Positions 1 to 9,395 of a DNA stretch of 33,544 bases are shown in pieces (the stretch's first letter is position 1; each line of letters starts with the position of its first letter). The stretch is taken from positions 1 to 33,544 of the forward strand of contig JAOADY010000068.1 of NCBI GenBank assembly GCA_026417075.1, read 5' to 3'. The stretch comes from Caloramator sp. (lineage in GTDB: Bacteria; Bacillota; Clostridia; Clostridiales; Caloramatoraceae). The notes under the pieces were generated by a model. That model was not told the origin of the DNA and made no database searches. It saw only the letters and a program-made list of their open reading frames with translations. The position numbers were made by a program, and so were the translations under genes.

Positions 1-340
1 GCGTGCAGTGTAGCCTGCCTTGAGTGGAACTGGTGGAGGATAGATCAGATACAAATTCTTTGGATCCAAGGCTTTGTATTATCGCTATAGGAAACCAGTT
101 TTGCAAAAGAGGCTAATAATAAATTAAGCTGTTGAGGAAAACTCCTAGACTGTTCCTAAGGAGGAAGAAAAGGGATTGCAGTGTGGACTAAGTGGTAATC
201 CAGCCCCATATATGGTAACAATATGGACTTTTAGTTAAAGGGAAACCGCCACAGCGGCGACGCTGAGGTCTTAAAAGTGGGAAAGCCTGCTGGACCTAAG
301 CCGCAAACTTAACCTTTTCTTCTACCACTTGGACATACAT
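1..340 (+). ncRNA. ole: OLE RNA, 3' portion (5' part lies outside the window)
   Basis: About 340 nt with no ORF and clearly higher GC than flanking coding DNA, lying directly upstream of an OapA-like gene and dxs-tlyA-nadK-argR-recN-spoIVB-spo0A, the established OLE gene context. Nested complementarity seen directly: 11-16/110-115 (tagcct/aggcta), 24-33/95-104 (gtggaactgg/ccagttttgc, with GU pairs), 49-55/73-79 (atacaaa/tttgtat), 153-157/162-166, 188-197/323-332 (ctaagtggta/taccacttgg), 227-233/272-278 (acttttA/taaaagt), 246-249/254-257 (ccgc/gcgg). 3' boundary approximate. Confidence 0.85.
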
Positions 341-353
341 AGAGGTAAAAGAA

Positions 354-935
354 ATGAAAGAAAAAGGAAAAAAGAAAAAAATTAAATTTTATACAAAAAG
401 AACTGGAAATAAAAATTCAAATTATAAGTGGATAATAGGAATAACTTTATGGACTTTTTTAATTTCTTCATTTATAAGTTTTATTTCAAATGCTATTTTA
501 TCTAATGTCGGAATATTTATTGCATTTATTATATTGGTTATTATAATACTTATAGGAATTTTGTTTGATATAATAGGAGTTTCTGTTACAGCTGCAGATG
601 AGGTTCCATTTCATTCAATGGCTTCAAGAAAGGTAAAAGGTGCTAAAACCTCAGTATTTTTAATTAGAAATGCAGATAAAGTTTCTAATTTCTGCAACGA
701 TGTTATAGGTGATGTGTGTGGCGTTGTAAGCGGTGCTACAGGAGCTGTGATAATAAGTAAGATAATAATTTCAACGAATATACAAAATAAGACCATATTA
801 ACATTATCTATAAGTGCTTTAATAGCTTCGTTGACTGTTGGAGGTAAGGCAATAGGGAAGAATTTTGCAATTTCCCAAAGCAATAACATAGTATATGGCG
901 TGGCTTGGTTTCTAGAAACTCTAAAGGGAAAATAA
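354..935 (+). CDS. oapA: OLE-associated protein OapA-like integral membrane protein
   Basis: 193 aa, basic N-terminus (MKEKGKKKKIKFYTKR), multiple hydrophobic segments, central conserved-looking block FDIIGVSVTAADEVPFHSMASRKVKGAKTSVFLIRNADKVSNFCNDVIGDVCGVVSGATGA; SD-like agagg at 341-345; immediately 3' of the OLE-like RNA and 5' of dxs. Confidence 0.85.
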   Translation: MKEKGKKKKIKFYTKRTGNKNSNYKWIIGITLWTFLISSFISFISNAILSNVGIFIAFIILVIIILIGILFDIIGVSVTAADEVPFHSMASRKVKGAKTSVFLIRNADKVSNFCNDVIGDVCGVVSGATGAVIISKIIISTNIQNKTILTLSISALIASLTVGGKAIGKNFAISQSNNIVYGVAWFLETLKGK

Positions 936-951
936 AATAAATGAGGTAGAA

Positions 952-2811
952 ATGATGAGTCTTTTAGATGATATAAATTGGCCAAGTGATATAAAAAAAC
1001 TTAAAATTGATGAGCTATATAAATTATCGGATGAGATTAGAAGTTTTTTAATTCAGAGCGTTTCAAAAACAGGTGGGCATCTTGCATCGAATCTTGGAGT
1101 GGTTGAACTTACAATAGCCCTGCATAGAGTTTTTAATATGCCTACGGATAAAATAATCTGGGATGTGGGACATCAGTCTTATGTTCATAAAATGCTTACA
1201 GGTAGAAAAAATAAATTTAATACTTTAAGAAAATATGGGGGCTTGAGCGGCTTCCCAAAGCCAGCAGAAAGTCCCTATGATGTCTTTGCAGCGGGACACA
1301 GTAGCACATCTATATCAGCTGCTCTTGGAATGGCAAAGGCGAGGGATTTAAAAAATGAAAATTATAATGTGGTTGCAGTAATTGGAGATGGGGCATTAAC
1401 CGGAGGTCTTGCTCTTGAAGGTTTAAATGAAGCAGGAATTTCTAATACAAAAATTATAGTAGTTTTAAACGATAATGAAATGTCTATATCTCAAAATGTA
1501 GGAAGTATTGCAGCTTATTTAAGTAAAATCAGGACTGATCCAGCATATTTGACATTTAAAGATGACTTGGAAATGATATTGAAAAAAATTCCTGCAGTTG
1601 GGAATAATTTATATAAAGGTGCAGAAAGATTAAAAGAAAGTCTTAAATATTTAGTTGTTCAGGGTATGCTGTTTGAGGAATTTGGCTTTACTTATCTTGG
1701 ACCTATAGATGGTCACGATATACAAAAGGTAAGCGAAGTATTAGAGAGAGCAAAGCATAAGAAGGGACCTGTTCTGGTTCATGTGGTTACTAAAAAGGGA
1801 AAAGGATATTGCTTTGCAGAAGAAAGCCCTGAAATTTTTCATGGTGTAGGTCCCTTTGAAGTCGAGACAGGAGAAAATATATCCTTAGGTAGGTTGACAT
1901 ATTCAAAAGCTTTTGGAGAAGAAATAGTAAAAGCTGCAGAAAATATTAGCAATATTGTTGCAATAACTGCAGCAATGCCTGATGGAACAGGATTGAATGA
2001 ATTTAAAAAAAGATTTCCCGAGAGGTTTTTTGATGTTGGAATAGCAGAACAGCATGCTGTAACATTTGCAGCAGGGCTTGCAGCTAGTGGATTAAAACCA
2101 ATATTTGCTGTATATTCTACCTTCCTTCAAAGAGCATATGATCAGATTATACATGACGTATGCCTTCAAAATTTGCCTGTAATGTTTGCAATAGATAGAG
2201 CAGGCATAGTTGGAGAAGATGGGGAAACACATCAGGGCGTCTTTGATATTGCTTATTTAAGATCTATACCTAACATTACCATACTATCGCCAAAGGATAT
2301 TATTGAATTTAAAAATATGCTTAGATGGTGCTTTAAATACGAAAAACCTGTTGCAATAAGATATCCAAGAGGTGGAGATATTAATATTAATTTTTCAACC
2401 TATGATGAGATTATTAAAGGGAAATGGGAAGTTATAAGCGATGGAAATGATATTGCAATACTTTCAGTAGGAAGAATGGTTCAGTTTTCCTATGGAGTTT
2501 TAAATAGATTAAAAAATAATAATATAAATGCAACACTAATAAACTGCAGATTTATTAAACCTATAGATACTATTATGCTTGATAAGATATTACAAAAATT
2601 TAAAATTGTTTTCACTATAGAGGACGGATTGATTACAGGAGGATTTGGCAGTGGAGTTTTAGAATATGCAATGGATAAAAAATATAATTGCAGAATTATA
2701 AGGCTTGGTTTTCCCGATGAATTTATACCCCATGGCAGTCCTGGGATATTATATAAAAAATATGGATTAGATACGGATGGAATATATGAAAAAATATTGA
2801 TGAACATATAA
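952..2811 (+). CDS. dxs: 1-deoxy-D-xylulose-5-phosphate synthase
   Basis: 619 aa; GDGALTGGLALEGLNEAG thiamine-diphosphate motif, DVGHQSYVHKMLTGR, GIAEQHAVTFAAGLA, DRAGIVGEDGETHQGVFDIAYLR. Start may be 952 or 955. Confidence 0.97.
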   Translation: MMSLLDDINWPSDIKKLKIDELYKLSDEIRSFLIQSVSKTGGHLASNLGVVELTIALHRVFNMPTDKIIWDVGHQSYVHKMLTGRKNKFNTLRKYGGLSGFPKPAESPYDVFAAGHSSTSISAALGMAKARDLKNENYNVVAVIGDGALTGGLALEGLNEAGISNTKIIVVLNDNEMSISQNVGSIAAYLSKIRTDPAYLTFKDDLEMILKKIPAVGNNLYKGAERLKESLKYLVVQGMLFEEFGFTYLGPIDGHDIQKVSEVLERAKHKKGPVLVHVVTKKGKGYCFAEESPEIFHGVGPFEVETGENISLGRLTYSKAFGEEIVKAAENISNIVAITAAMPDGTGLNEFKKRFPERFFDVGIAEQHAVTFAAGLAASGLKPIFAVYSTFLQRAYDQIIHDVCLQNLPVMFAIDRAGIVGEDGETHQGVFDIAYLRSIPNITILSPKDIIEFKNMLRWCFKYEKPVAIRYPRGGDININFSTYDEIIKGKWEVISDGNDIAILSVGRMVQFSYGVLNRLKNNNINATLINCRFIKPIDTIMLDKILQKFKIVFTIEDGLITGGFGSGVLEYAMDKKYNCRIIRLGFPDEFIPHGSPGILYKKYGLDTDGIYEKILMNI

Positions 2812-2821
2812 GGAGAAAAAT

Positions 2822-3637
2822 ATGGTTGAAGGAAAAGAAAGAATAGATTTGCTTCTTGTAAAAAGAGGTTTTTTTGATTCAAGAGAAAAAGCTCAAAAAA
2901 ATATAATGGCGGGTTTGGTTTTTGTTAATAACAACAGGATTGATAAAGCTGGAGAAAAGGTTTCAATAGATTCAAATATTGAAGTTAAGGGTGAAGCTGT
3001 TCCGTATGTTAGTCGTGGAGGATTAAAACTTGAAAAGGCTATAAAAGAATTTTCAATAATTTTAAAAGATAAAATTGCAATGGATGTAGGTGCTTCAACA
3101 GGAGGCTTTACAGACTGTATGCTTAAAAATGGTGCTAAAAAGGTGTATGCAGTTGATGTTGGATATGGTCAGCTTGCTTGGGAGCTTAGAACTGATCAAA
3201 GGGTAGTATGTATGGAAAGAACTAATATACGTTATGTAAAACCTGAGGATATAGAGGATAAAATTGATTTTGCTTCAATAGATGTTTCTTTTATATCCTT
3301 AAAACTCGTTTTGCCTGTTGTAAAGCAACTTTTAAATCCTTTAGGTGAAGTTGTATGCCTCATAAAACCGCAATTTGAAGCTGGTAGGGAAAAAGTAGGT
3401 AAAAAAGGTGTTGTTAGAGATGCGGCTGTACATAAAGAAGTAATAAAAAAAATATTAGATTTTGCTTTAAATATAGGGTTTAGGATTAATGGTTTAACAT
3501 TTTCACCTATAAAGGGCCCTGAAGGAAATATTGAGTATCTAGCATATTTGATTAATGATGAAAATAAATTTGACGAAAATATAGATTTTATGATTGATGA
3601 TATTGTAGAAAAATCACATAAGATACTTGAAAAATAG
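2822..3637 (+). CDS. tlyA: TlyA family rRNA (cytidine-2'-O)-methyltransferase / hemolysin-like
   Basis: S4-like N-terminus (RIDLLLVKRGFFDSREKAQKNIMAGLVFVN), DVGASTGGFTDCMLKNGAKKVYAVDVGYGQL, IKPQFEAGREKVGKKGVVRD. Confidence 0.93.
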   Translation: MVEGKERIDLLLVKRGFFDSREKAQKNIMAGLVFVNNNRIDKAGEKVSIDSNIEVKGEAVPYVSRGGLKLEKAIKEFSIILKDKIAMDVGASTGGFTDCMLKNGAKKVYAVDVGYGQLAWELRTDQRVVCMERTNIRYVKPEDIEDKIDFASIDVSFISLKLVLPVVKQLLNPLGEVVCLIKPQFEAGREKVGKKGVVRDAAVHKEVIKKILDFALNIGFRINGLTFSPIKGPEGNIEYLAYLINDENKFDENIDFMIDDIVEKSHKILEK

Positions 3638-3700
3638 AGTTAAAAAGAGGATTTTTTAAATTATTATAGAAATATATATTAGATTATTGGCGGTGAAACT

Positions 3701-4558
3701 ATGGCTAAAGTAGCAATTATTACTAATTTATGTAAAGATAAAGATCTTAATATGACTATTTCAATTTTTGAATGGTTAAAAAAAAGGAAGGATGAAGTTC
3801 TTTTAATAGATGAAGTTGCAGCTATATTGAATAAAAAGGAATTAGGATACAATAATAAAGAAATATACAGTAAATGTGATTATGCTATAGTTCTTGGAGG
3901 AGATGGAACGCTTCTTAAAGCTGCAAGAGAGGCTATAGGTTATAATACACCTTTGCTTGGCATAAATATGGGTCATTTAGGATTTATTACTGAAGCTGAA
4001 TCAAAGGATGTTTTTACTGCTCTTGAAAAGATATCGAATAATGAGTTTACAATAGAAGACAGGCTTATGCTTGAGGCACAGGTAATAAAAGAAGGAGCAA
4101 AGGAAGATATTTTTTATTGCTTGAATGATTTTGGAATTACTAAGGGAATACTTTCGAGGATAATTACTCTTAAAATATATGTAAATGATGAGTATATGGA
4201 TACATATAATGCAGATGGTATTGTTATATCAACGCCAACGGGTTCAACCGCCTATTCCCTTTCAGCTGGAGGACCTATAGTTAATCCTAAAATAGGTGCT
4301 ATATTAATTACGCCTATATGCCCTCACTCTCTAGGTTCAAGATCGATTGTGATATCAAAGGATGAGATTATAAAAATAGATGTTATAGACGATAGTCAAG
4401 GAGTATATTTAACTACTGATGGACAAAAAAGTTATAAGCTTAAAAAAGACGATAGTGTAATTATAAAAAAAGCTCCATTTAATGCAAGGCTTATAAAAGT
4501 TTTTAATAGAAGTTTTTATGACGTATTAAGAAACAAATTAAAGAACGAAAGGGATTAA
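3701..4558 (+). CDS. nadK: NAD kinase
   Basis: GGDGTLLKAAREA, NMGHLGFI, STPTGSTAYSLSAGGPIV, ITPICPHSLGSRSIV motifs. Confidence 0.96.
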   Translation: MAKVAIITNLCKDKDLNMTISIFEWLKKRKDEVLLIDEVAAILNKKELGYNNKEIYSKCDYAIVLGGDGTLLKAAREAIGYNTPLLGINMGHLGFITEAESKDVFTALEKISNNEFTIEDRLMLEAQVIKEGAKEDIFYCLNDFGITKGILSRIITLKIYVNDEYMDTYNADGIVISTPTGSTAYSLSAGGPIVNPKIGAILITPICPHSLGSRSIVISKDEIIKIDVIDDSQGVYLTTDGQKSYKLKKDDSVIIKKAPFNARLIKVFNRSFYDVLRNKLKNERD

Positions 4559-4574
4559 AGAAAGGGGTTTTTTT

Positions 4575-5027
4575 ATGAAGATTGCAAGGCATGCAAAGAT
4601 ACTAGAAATAATAGGAGAAAAGGATATAGAAACTCAGGAAGAACTTGTAGATGAATTAAAAAATGCTGGTATAGATGTAACACAAGCAACGGTATCAAGA
4701 GATATTAAAGAATTAAAATTAATAAAAGTGCTTTCAAATAGTGGTAAATATAAATATGCTGCTATTACTCAAGGAAAAAATATTTTAACAGATAAATTTA
4801 TTAACATTTTTACTCAATCAGTGATAAATATTGATTATGTTAATAATCTTGTAATTATAAAAACATTATCAGGTTCAGGACCTGCGGCAGGAGAAGCAAT
4901 TGATAATATGGGACTTGAGGGACTTGTTGGAAGCGTAGCAGGTGATAATACTGTACTTTTAATTGCAAGAACTCCTGAAAAGGCTCAGGATATGGTTTTA
5001 AAGTTTAAAAAAATATTAAATGAATAG
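4575..5027 (+). CDS. argR: Arginine repressor
   Basis: 150 aa; IETQEELVDELKNAGIDVTQATVSRDIKELKLIKV winged HTH and C-terminal GDNTVLLIARTPEKAQDM. Confidence 0.95.
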   Translation: MKIARHAKILEIIGEKDIETQEELVDELKNAGIDVTQATVSRDIKELKLIKVLSNSGKYKYAAITQGKNILTDKFINIFTQSVINIDYVNNLVIIKTLSGSGPAAGEAIDNMGLEGLVGSVAGDNTVLLIARTPEKAQDMVLKFKKILNE

Positions 5028-5038
5028 GAGGAGTGTAA

Positions 5039-6724
5039 ATGCTCCTGCAGCTTCATATAAAGAATTTTGCGCTTATAGATAATATAAATATTGATTTTTC
5101 GAATGGCTTAAATGTTTTAACAGGTGAAACAGGGGCAGGAAAATCGATTTTAATAGATTCTGTTAATTTTGTTCTAGGCGAAAAGCAAAGCAAAGATATT
5201 ATAAGGACGGATGAAGAATCTGCATTTGTAGAAGCTGTATTTGAAAGCAATGATGAAATCAATAATATTTTAACTGCTAATGGTATTGAAATTGATGATA
5301 TATTAATTATTTCAAGAGAAATAAATTTAAATGGCAGAACTGTGTCAAGAATAAACAATAGAACAGTTACATTAAGTCTTTTAAGACAAATAAGCAGTTT
5401 GCTTATAGATATACATGGACAGCATGAACATCAATCTTTATTGAATGAAAATAGCTATATGGATATACTTGATTCATTCTGTAGTAGTAGTTTTATTGAT
5501 ATTAAACATCAATTTAAAGATACATATTATAAAGTAAGGGAACTTGAAAGAGAAATTGAAAAACTTAAAGAAAATGAAGAATATAAGATAAAAAGGATGG
5601 ATCTTTTAAAATATCAAATTCAGGAAATTTCTGAAGCAGATTTAAAATTAGGTGAAGATGAAGAACTTCTAAAAAGGAGAAATGTATTATCTAATGCTGA
5701 GAAAATATATTCTTCGTTATCTTTAATATATGCAGAACTTTATGATGGAGAAAATAATAGAGAATGTGCATATGATAAAATTGGTACAAGCATCGCCCAT
5801 ATTGAATCAGTTGAAAAATATGATGAAAAATTAAAAGATATAAGGATTACAATTGAAGACATTTATTATAAGCTTGAAGATATAATAAATATAATAAGAG
5901 ATTATAAAGATTCTTTAGAGTTTGATTCAAATGAACTTGAGCAAATAGAATTAAGACTTGATTTAATAAATAAATTAAAAAGGAAATATGGGGAATCTAT
6001 TGAAAAAATACTTGAGTATTTATTATATATAAAAGAAGAATACTCGATGATGGACAAAAATGAAGAAATTATTGAAGAAAAATTTAAAAAACTTGAAGAA
6101 TATAAAGCAAAGCTCTATGAATTATCAAATAAAATAACACATGAAAGAAAAGAAACAGCAATAAGACTTGAAAAGTTGATAGAAAATGAGTTGAAGTATC
6201 TTGGAATGGAAAAAGCAGTTTTTAAAATTGCAGTAGAAGAAAAGGAAAAAACAACAGAAAATGGTAACGATGTAATTTTATTTATGATGACAGCAAATCC
6301 TGGAGAGCCTTTAAAACCATTGAATAAGGTTGCATCAGGAGGAGAAATGTCTAGAATAATGCTCGCTATTAAAACAGTAATAGCAGAAGTTGATAAAATA
6401 CCAACTTTGATATTCGATGAAATAGATACAGGAATAAGTGGTAGAACGGCTCAATGTGTAGCTGAAAAGATGAGTTTAATTTCAAAATCTCATCAAATTT
6501 TATGTGTTACTCACCTGCCACAGATTGCTTCTATGGCAGATAAACATTTTAAAATAGAAAAATATGTAAATAATGAAAAAACCTTTACCAGATTGTATAA
6601 TCTTGATATTAATGGTAAGATAGAGGAATTATCAAGGATGCTTTCTGGTGCGCAAGTTACAGATATTACTAGAAGACATGCTAAAGAAATGATTGAACTT
6701 GCTCAAAAGTTAAAAAACAAATAA
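5039..6724 (+). CDS. recN: DNA repair protein RecN
   Basis: 561 aa; GETGAGKSILIDSVNFVLGEK Walker A, GQHEHQSLL, ASGGEMSRIMLAIKTV, PTLIFDEIDTGISG. Confidence 0.96.
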   Translation: MLLQLHIKNFALIDNINIDFSNGLNVLTGETGAGKSILIDSVNFVLGEKQSKDIIRTDEESAFVEAVFESNDEINNILTANGIEIDDILIISREINLNGRTVSRINNRTVTLSLLRQISSLLIDIHGQHEHQSLLNENSYMDILDSFCSSSFIDIKHQFKDTYYKVRELEREIEKLKENEEYKIKRMDLLKYQIQEISEADLKLGEDEELLKRRNVLSNAEKIYSSLSLIYAELYDGENNRECAYDKIGTSIAHIESVEKYDEKLKDIRITIEDIYYKLEDIINIIRDYKDSLEFDSNELEQIELRLDLINKLKRKYGESIEKILEYLLYIKEEYSMMDKNEEIIEEKFKKLEEYKAKLYELSNKITHERKETAIRLEKLIENELKYLGMEKAVFKIAVEEKEKTTENGNDVILFMMTANPGEPLKPLNKVASGGEMSRIMLAIKTVIAEVDKIPTLIFDEIDTGISGRTAQCVAEKMSLISKSHQILCVTHLPQIASMADKHFKIEKYVNNEKTFTRLYNLDINGKIEELSRMLSGAQVTDITRRHAKEMIELAQKLKNK

Positions 6725-6725
6725 A

Positions 6726-6757
6726 AAGGCTTAAGTTTTAAACTTAGGCTTTTTTTT
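6726..6757 (+). terminator. Intrinsic terminator after recN
   Basis: aaggcttaagttt-ta-aaacttaggct followed by tttttttt; stem closes completely with GU pairs. Confidence 0.85.
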
Positions 6758-6895
6758 ATATTCATTAGAGTATACTTTACATTAAAGTTTTATATTGTTA
6801 TTACTGTACTTATTATTATAGTATATATGGACGCTAAAAAGGTTAATTTAGAAGTAGAAAGAAGGTGAGATTTAAAGACTTCCTGTTAAGGAGTG

Positions 6896-8134
6896 ATGAG
6901 CTTGAAAAATAAATATATTAAAATATTAACAAGTTTTAGCATAGCAATTGTTCTTGCTTTCTTTATTGCTACGATAAATGTTATGTCTATGCCGGAAAAT
7001 ATTAAAATTTCAAGCGGATGTGCTAAGGTAAATTTTAGAAATAACAGTTTAAAAAATAATTTAATATATAAAATTGAGTCTACAAGCAATGAAAATAATT
7101 TAAGAGCTAAAAAGGACAAATTAAATTTAAGCATTAAACTATTTGGCGTTATTCCTGTAAAGAAGATGACTTTAAGTATAATACCTGAATTTAAAGTTAT
7201 TCCAGGAGGACAGCCAATAGGAGTTAAAATTAACATGGATGGGATACTTGTTGTAGGTTTCTCAGATATAGATGGAGATAAAGGATGGAAACAAAGCCCA
7301 GCATTAACAGCAGGAATAAATATAGGAGATAGAATTATTGAAATAAATGGCACAAAGGTAAATAGTTGCAATGAGTTGTCAAGCATCATAAATAATAATA
7401 AAGATGTACCATTAAAAATAAAAATAATAAAAGATGGAGAAGTAAAATTAATTTCTGTGAAACCTGTTCAAACTAAAAATAAAGGTGAATATAAAATAGG
7501 ACTATGGGTCAGAGATTCAACAGCAGGAGTTGGAACTTTAACCTTTTATGATGATAATACTAAAATATTTGGTGCCCTTGGTCATCCAATAAGCGATGTT
7601 GATACGGGATTGATTCTTCCAATAAATACTGGGAAAATATATAATGCAAAGATTTTATCTATAGAACGGGGAGTTAGAGGAAAACCAGGAGAACTTAGGG
7701 GTGCTTTTTCAATTGAAGATGAGATAGGTAATATAGAAAAAAATTCTGCTACAGGAATATTTGGAAAGATTAGTAGTAAAATTTATAAAAACATTTATAA
7801 TAATCCAATACCAATAGCAATGCAAAATGAAGTTAAAGAAGGATCAGCAAAAATATTAACTTCAATTGATGGCAGTGAAGTTAAAGAATACAGCATATAT
7901 ATAGAAAAGTTAACTCAACAATCAAAACCAAGTTCAAAAAGTATGATAATAAGAGTTACAGATAATGAACTTTTAAGTAAGACAGGAGGAATCGTTCAAG
8001 GAATGAGTGGAAGTCCTATAATTCAGGATGGAAAACTTGTTGGTGCAGTAACGCATGTTTTTGTTAATAAGCCAGATATGGGATATGGGATATATATAGA
8101 ATGGATGCTTAAAGAAGCAGGAGTAAAATTTTAA
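6896..8134 (+). CDS. spoIVB: Stage IV sporulation protein B (PDZ + S55 serine peptidase)
   Basis: N-terminal TM, PDZ region (GINIGDRIIEINGTKVNSCNEL), GALGHPISDVDTG and catalytic GGIVQGMSGSPIIQDGKLVGAVTHVFVNKPDMGYGIYIEWML; located between recN and spo0A. Start uncertain (GTG 6893, ATG 6896, or TTG 6902). Confidence 0.96.
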   Translation: MSLKNKYIKILTSFSIAIVLAFFIATINVMSMPENIKISSGCAKVNFRNNSLKNNLIYKIESTSNENNLRAKKDKLNLSIKLFGVIPVKKMTLSIIPEFKVIPGGQPIGVKINMDGILVVGFSDIDGDKGWKQSPALTAGINIGDRIIEINGTKVNSCNELSSIINNNKDVPLKIKIIKDGEVKLISVKPVQTKNKGEYKIGLWVRDSTAGVGTLTFYDDNTKIFGALGHPISDVDTGLILPINTGKIYNAKILSIERGVRGKPGELRGAFSIEDEIGNIEKNSATGIFGKISSKIYKNIYNNPIPIAMQNEVKEGSAKILTSIDGSEVKEYSIYIEKLTQQSKPSSKSMIIRVTDNELLSKTGGIVQGMSGSPIIQDGKLVGAVTHVFVNKPDMGYGIYIEWMLKEAGVKF

Positions 8135-8142
8135 TTTTATAA

Positions 8143-8184
8143 ATTGGAAGTTTGAATTTTTTCAGACTTCCAATGTGTTTTATT
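8143..8184 (+). terminator. Intrinsic terminator after spoIVB
   Basis: attggaagt...acttccaat hairpin followed by gtgttttatt. Confidence 0.75.
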
Positions 8185-8264
8185 AATAAAAATAATATTT
8201 TGTATTATTTTAAACTTTATGCAAAATAAAATTAGTTTAATTTAAAATTTTTTTATTAAATTAA

Positions 8265-8293
8265 GAAGGAAATCAATAACATTTGTCGAATAA
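8265..8293 (+). promoter_or_regulatory. Predicted SigH promoter of spo0A
   Basis: gaaggaaat (8265-8273) fits RnAGGAwWW; gtcgaataa (8285-8293) fits RnnGAATww; spacer 11 nt. Confidence 0.7.
8284..8290 (+). promoter_or_regulatory. 0A box (Spo0A~P binding site)
   Basis: Perfect TGTCGAA, 43 nt upstream of the likely spo0A ATG and overlapping the predicted SigH -10. Confidence 0.65.
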
Positions 8294-8326
8294 TATAATT
8301 GCTAATAAATGGAAAGAAAGGTTGGG

Positions 8327-9136
8327 ATGTTTATGGAAAACAAAAGGATTAAAATAGTAATTGCTGACGACAATAAGGAGTTTGCCAATATTTTATGTGA
8401 TTATTTAAAAGGTCAGAGCGATTTTGATGTGGTTGGAATAGCAAAGGACGGTATTGAAGCAGTAAAACTTGTATCAACCTATGAACCGGATGTACTTGTT
8501 CTTGATATTATTATGCCGCATCTTGATGGACTTGGAGTTCTTGAGAAAATAAATTCAATGGCAAATATATCTTTACCTAAGGTTATAGTATTGTCAGCAG
8601 TTGGACAGGATAAAATAACTCAAAGAGCTATAAATCTTGGAGCTGAATATTATGTAGTAAAACCCTTTGATATGGAAATTTTTACAAATAGAATAAGGCA
8701 AATGTTTTTAGGGAATATTGTAACTAATGAAATCAGAAGGAATTCTCTTATTTCATCTGAAACTACAAGCCTAAAAAATCCTAATACTTTAGAGGCTGAA
8801 ATTACAAATATAATTCATGAAATAGGAGTTCCTGCTCATATAAAAGGTTATCTTTATTTAAGAGAAGCTATTCAAATGGTTGTAAATGATGTTGAGTTGC
8901 TAAGCGCTGTAACCAAAGAATTATATCCTTCAATTGCTAAAAAATATAATACAACGGCAAGCAGAGTTGAAAGGGCGATAAGGCATGCAATTGAAGTTGC
9001 CTGGTCTCGTGGACAGGTTGATACTATAAATAAAATATTTGGATATACAATACATAATGACAAAGGCAAACCTACAAATAGTGAATTTATTGCAATGGTT
9101 GCTGATAAATTAAGACTTAAAGCAAAGCTTGGATAA
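8327..9136 (+). CDS. spo0A: Sporulation transcription factor Spo0A
   Basis: Receiver domain ([43 protein letters not shown]) plus SpoIIA-like output domain ([49 protein letters not shown]). ORF track starts at 8309; 8327 has the better placed SD (gaaagg 8316-8321). Confidence 0.97.
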   Translation: MFMENKRIKIVIADDNKEFANILCDYLKGQSDFDVVGIAKDGIEAVKLVSTYEPDVLVLDIIMPHLDGLGVLEKINSMANISLPKVIVLSAVGQDKITQRAINLGAEYYVVKPFDMEIFTNRIRQMFLGNIVTNEIRRNSLISSETTSLKNPNTLEAEITNIIHEIGVPAHIKGYLYLREAIQMVVNDVELLSAVTKELYPSIAKKYNTTASRVERAIRHAIEVAWSRGQVDTINKIFGYTIHNDKGKPTNSEFIAMVADKLRLKAKLG

Positions 9137-9156
9137 AAAATATAAAATAAAAATTA

Positions 9157-9190
9157 AAACAGGCATTTGTATTGATATGCCTGTTTTTTT
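9157..9190. terminator. Intrinsic (probably bidirectional) terminator between convergent spo0A and small ORF
   Basis: aaaacaggcat-ttgtattgat-atgcctgtttttttg; U-rich tract on both strands. Confidence 0.8.
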
Positions 9191-9191
9191 G

Positions 9192-9395
9192 TTAAAAATA
9201 GTTTTCAAAGAATGAAAAATTAAGATTTATATTAGTTAATGTATATTTCTGTGATTTTTTTTGCTGCATTTCTTTTATTAATTCGTAAACGTATGTGTAT
9301 TTTTTTTGACTCTCTTTTAAAAAATATATAATATCATCGATTTTTCCACACATTATTAATTGATTTTTATAACATTTTTCCATAATTTTTTTCAT
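9192..9395 (-). CDS. Hypothetical small protein (67 aa, or 63 aa from the internal ATG at 9383)
   Basis: Complementary strand has AGGAG immediately upstream and a promoter-like TTGAAA-N15-TATAAT (plus-strand 9414-9440); ORF ends just before a shared terminator. No family recognised. Confidence 0.45.
   Translation of the reverse strand: MKKIMEKCYKNQLIMCGKIDDIIYFLKESQKKYTYVYELIKEMQQKKSQKYTLTNINLNFSFFENYF

Noticed and set aside
6757-6895. SigF/SigG promoter for spoIVB
   Set aside because: Expected from Bacillus biology, but no convincing -35/-10 pair could be seen.
6886-7389. 167-aa minus-strand ORF opposite spoIVB
   Set aside because: Shadow ORF of a confidently coding plus-strand gene; no SD and no recognisable family.
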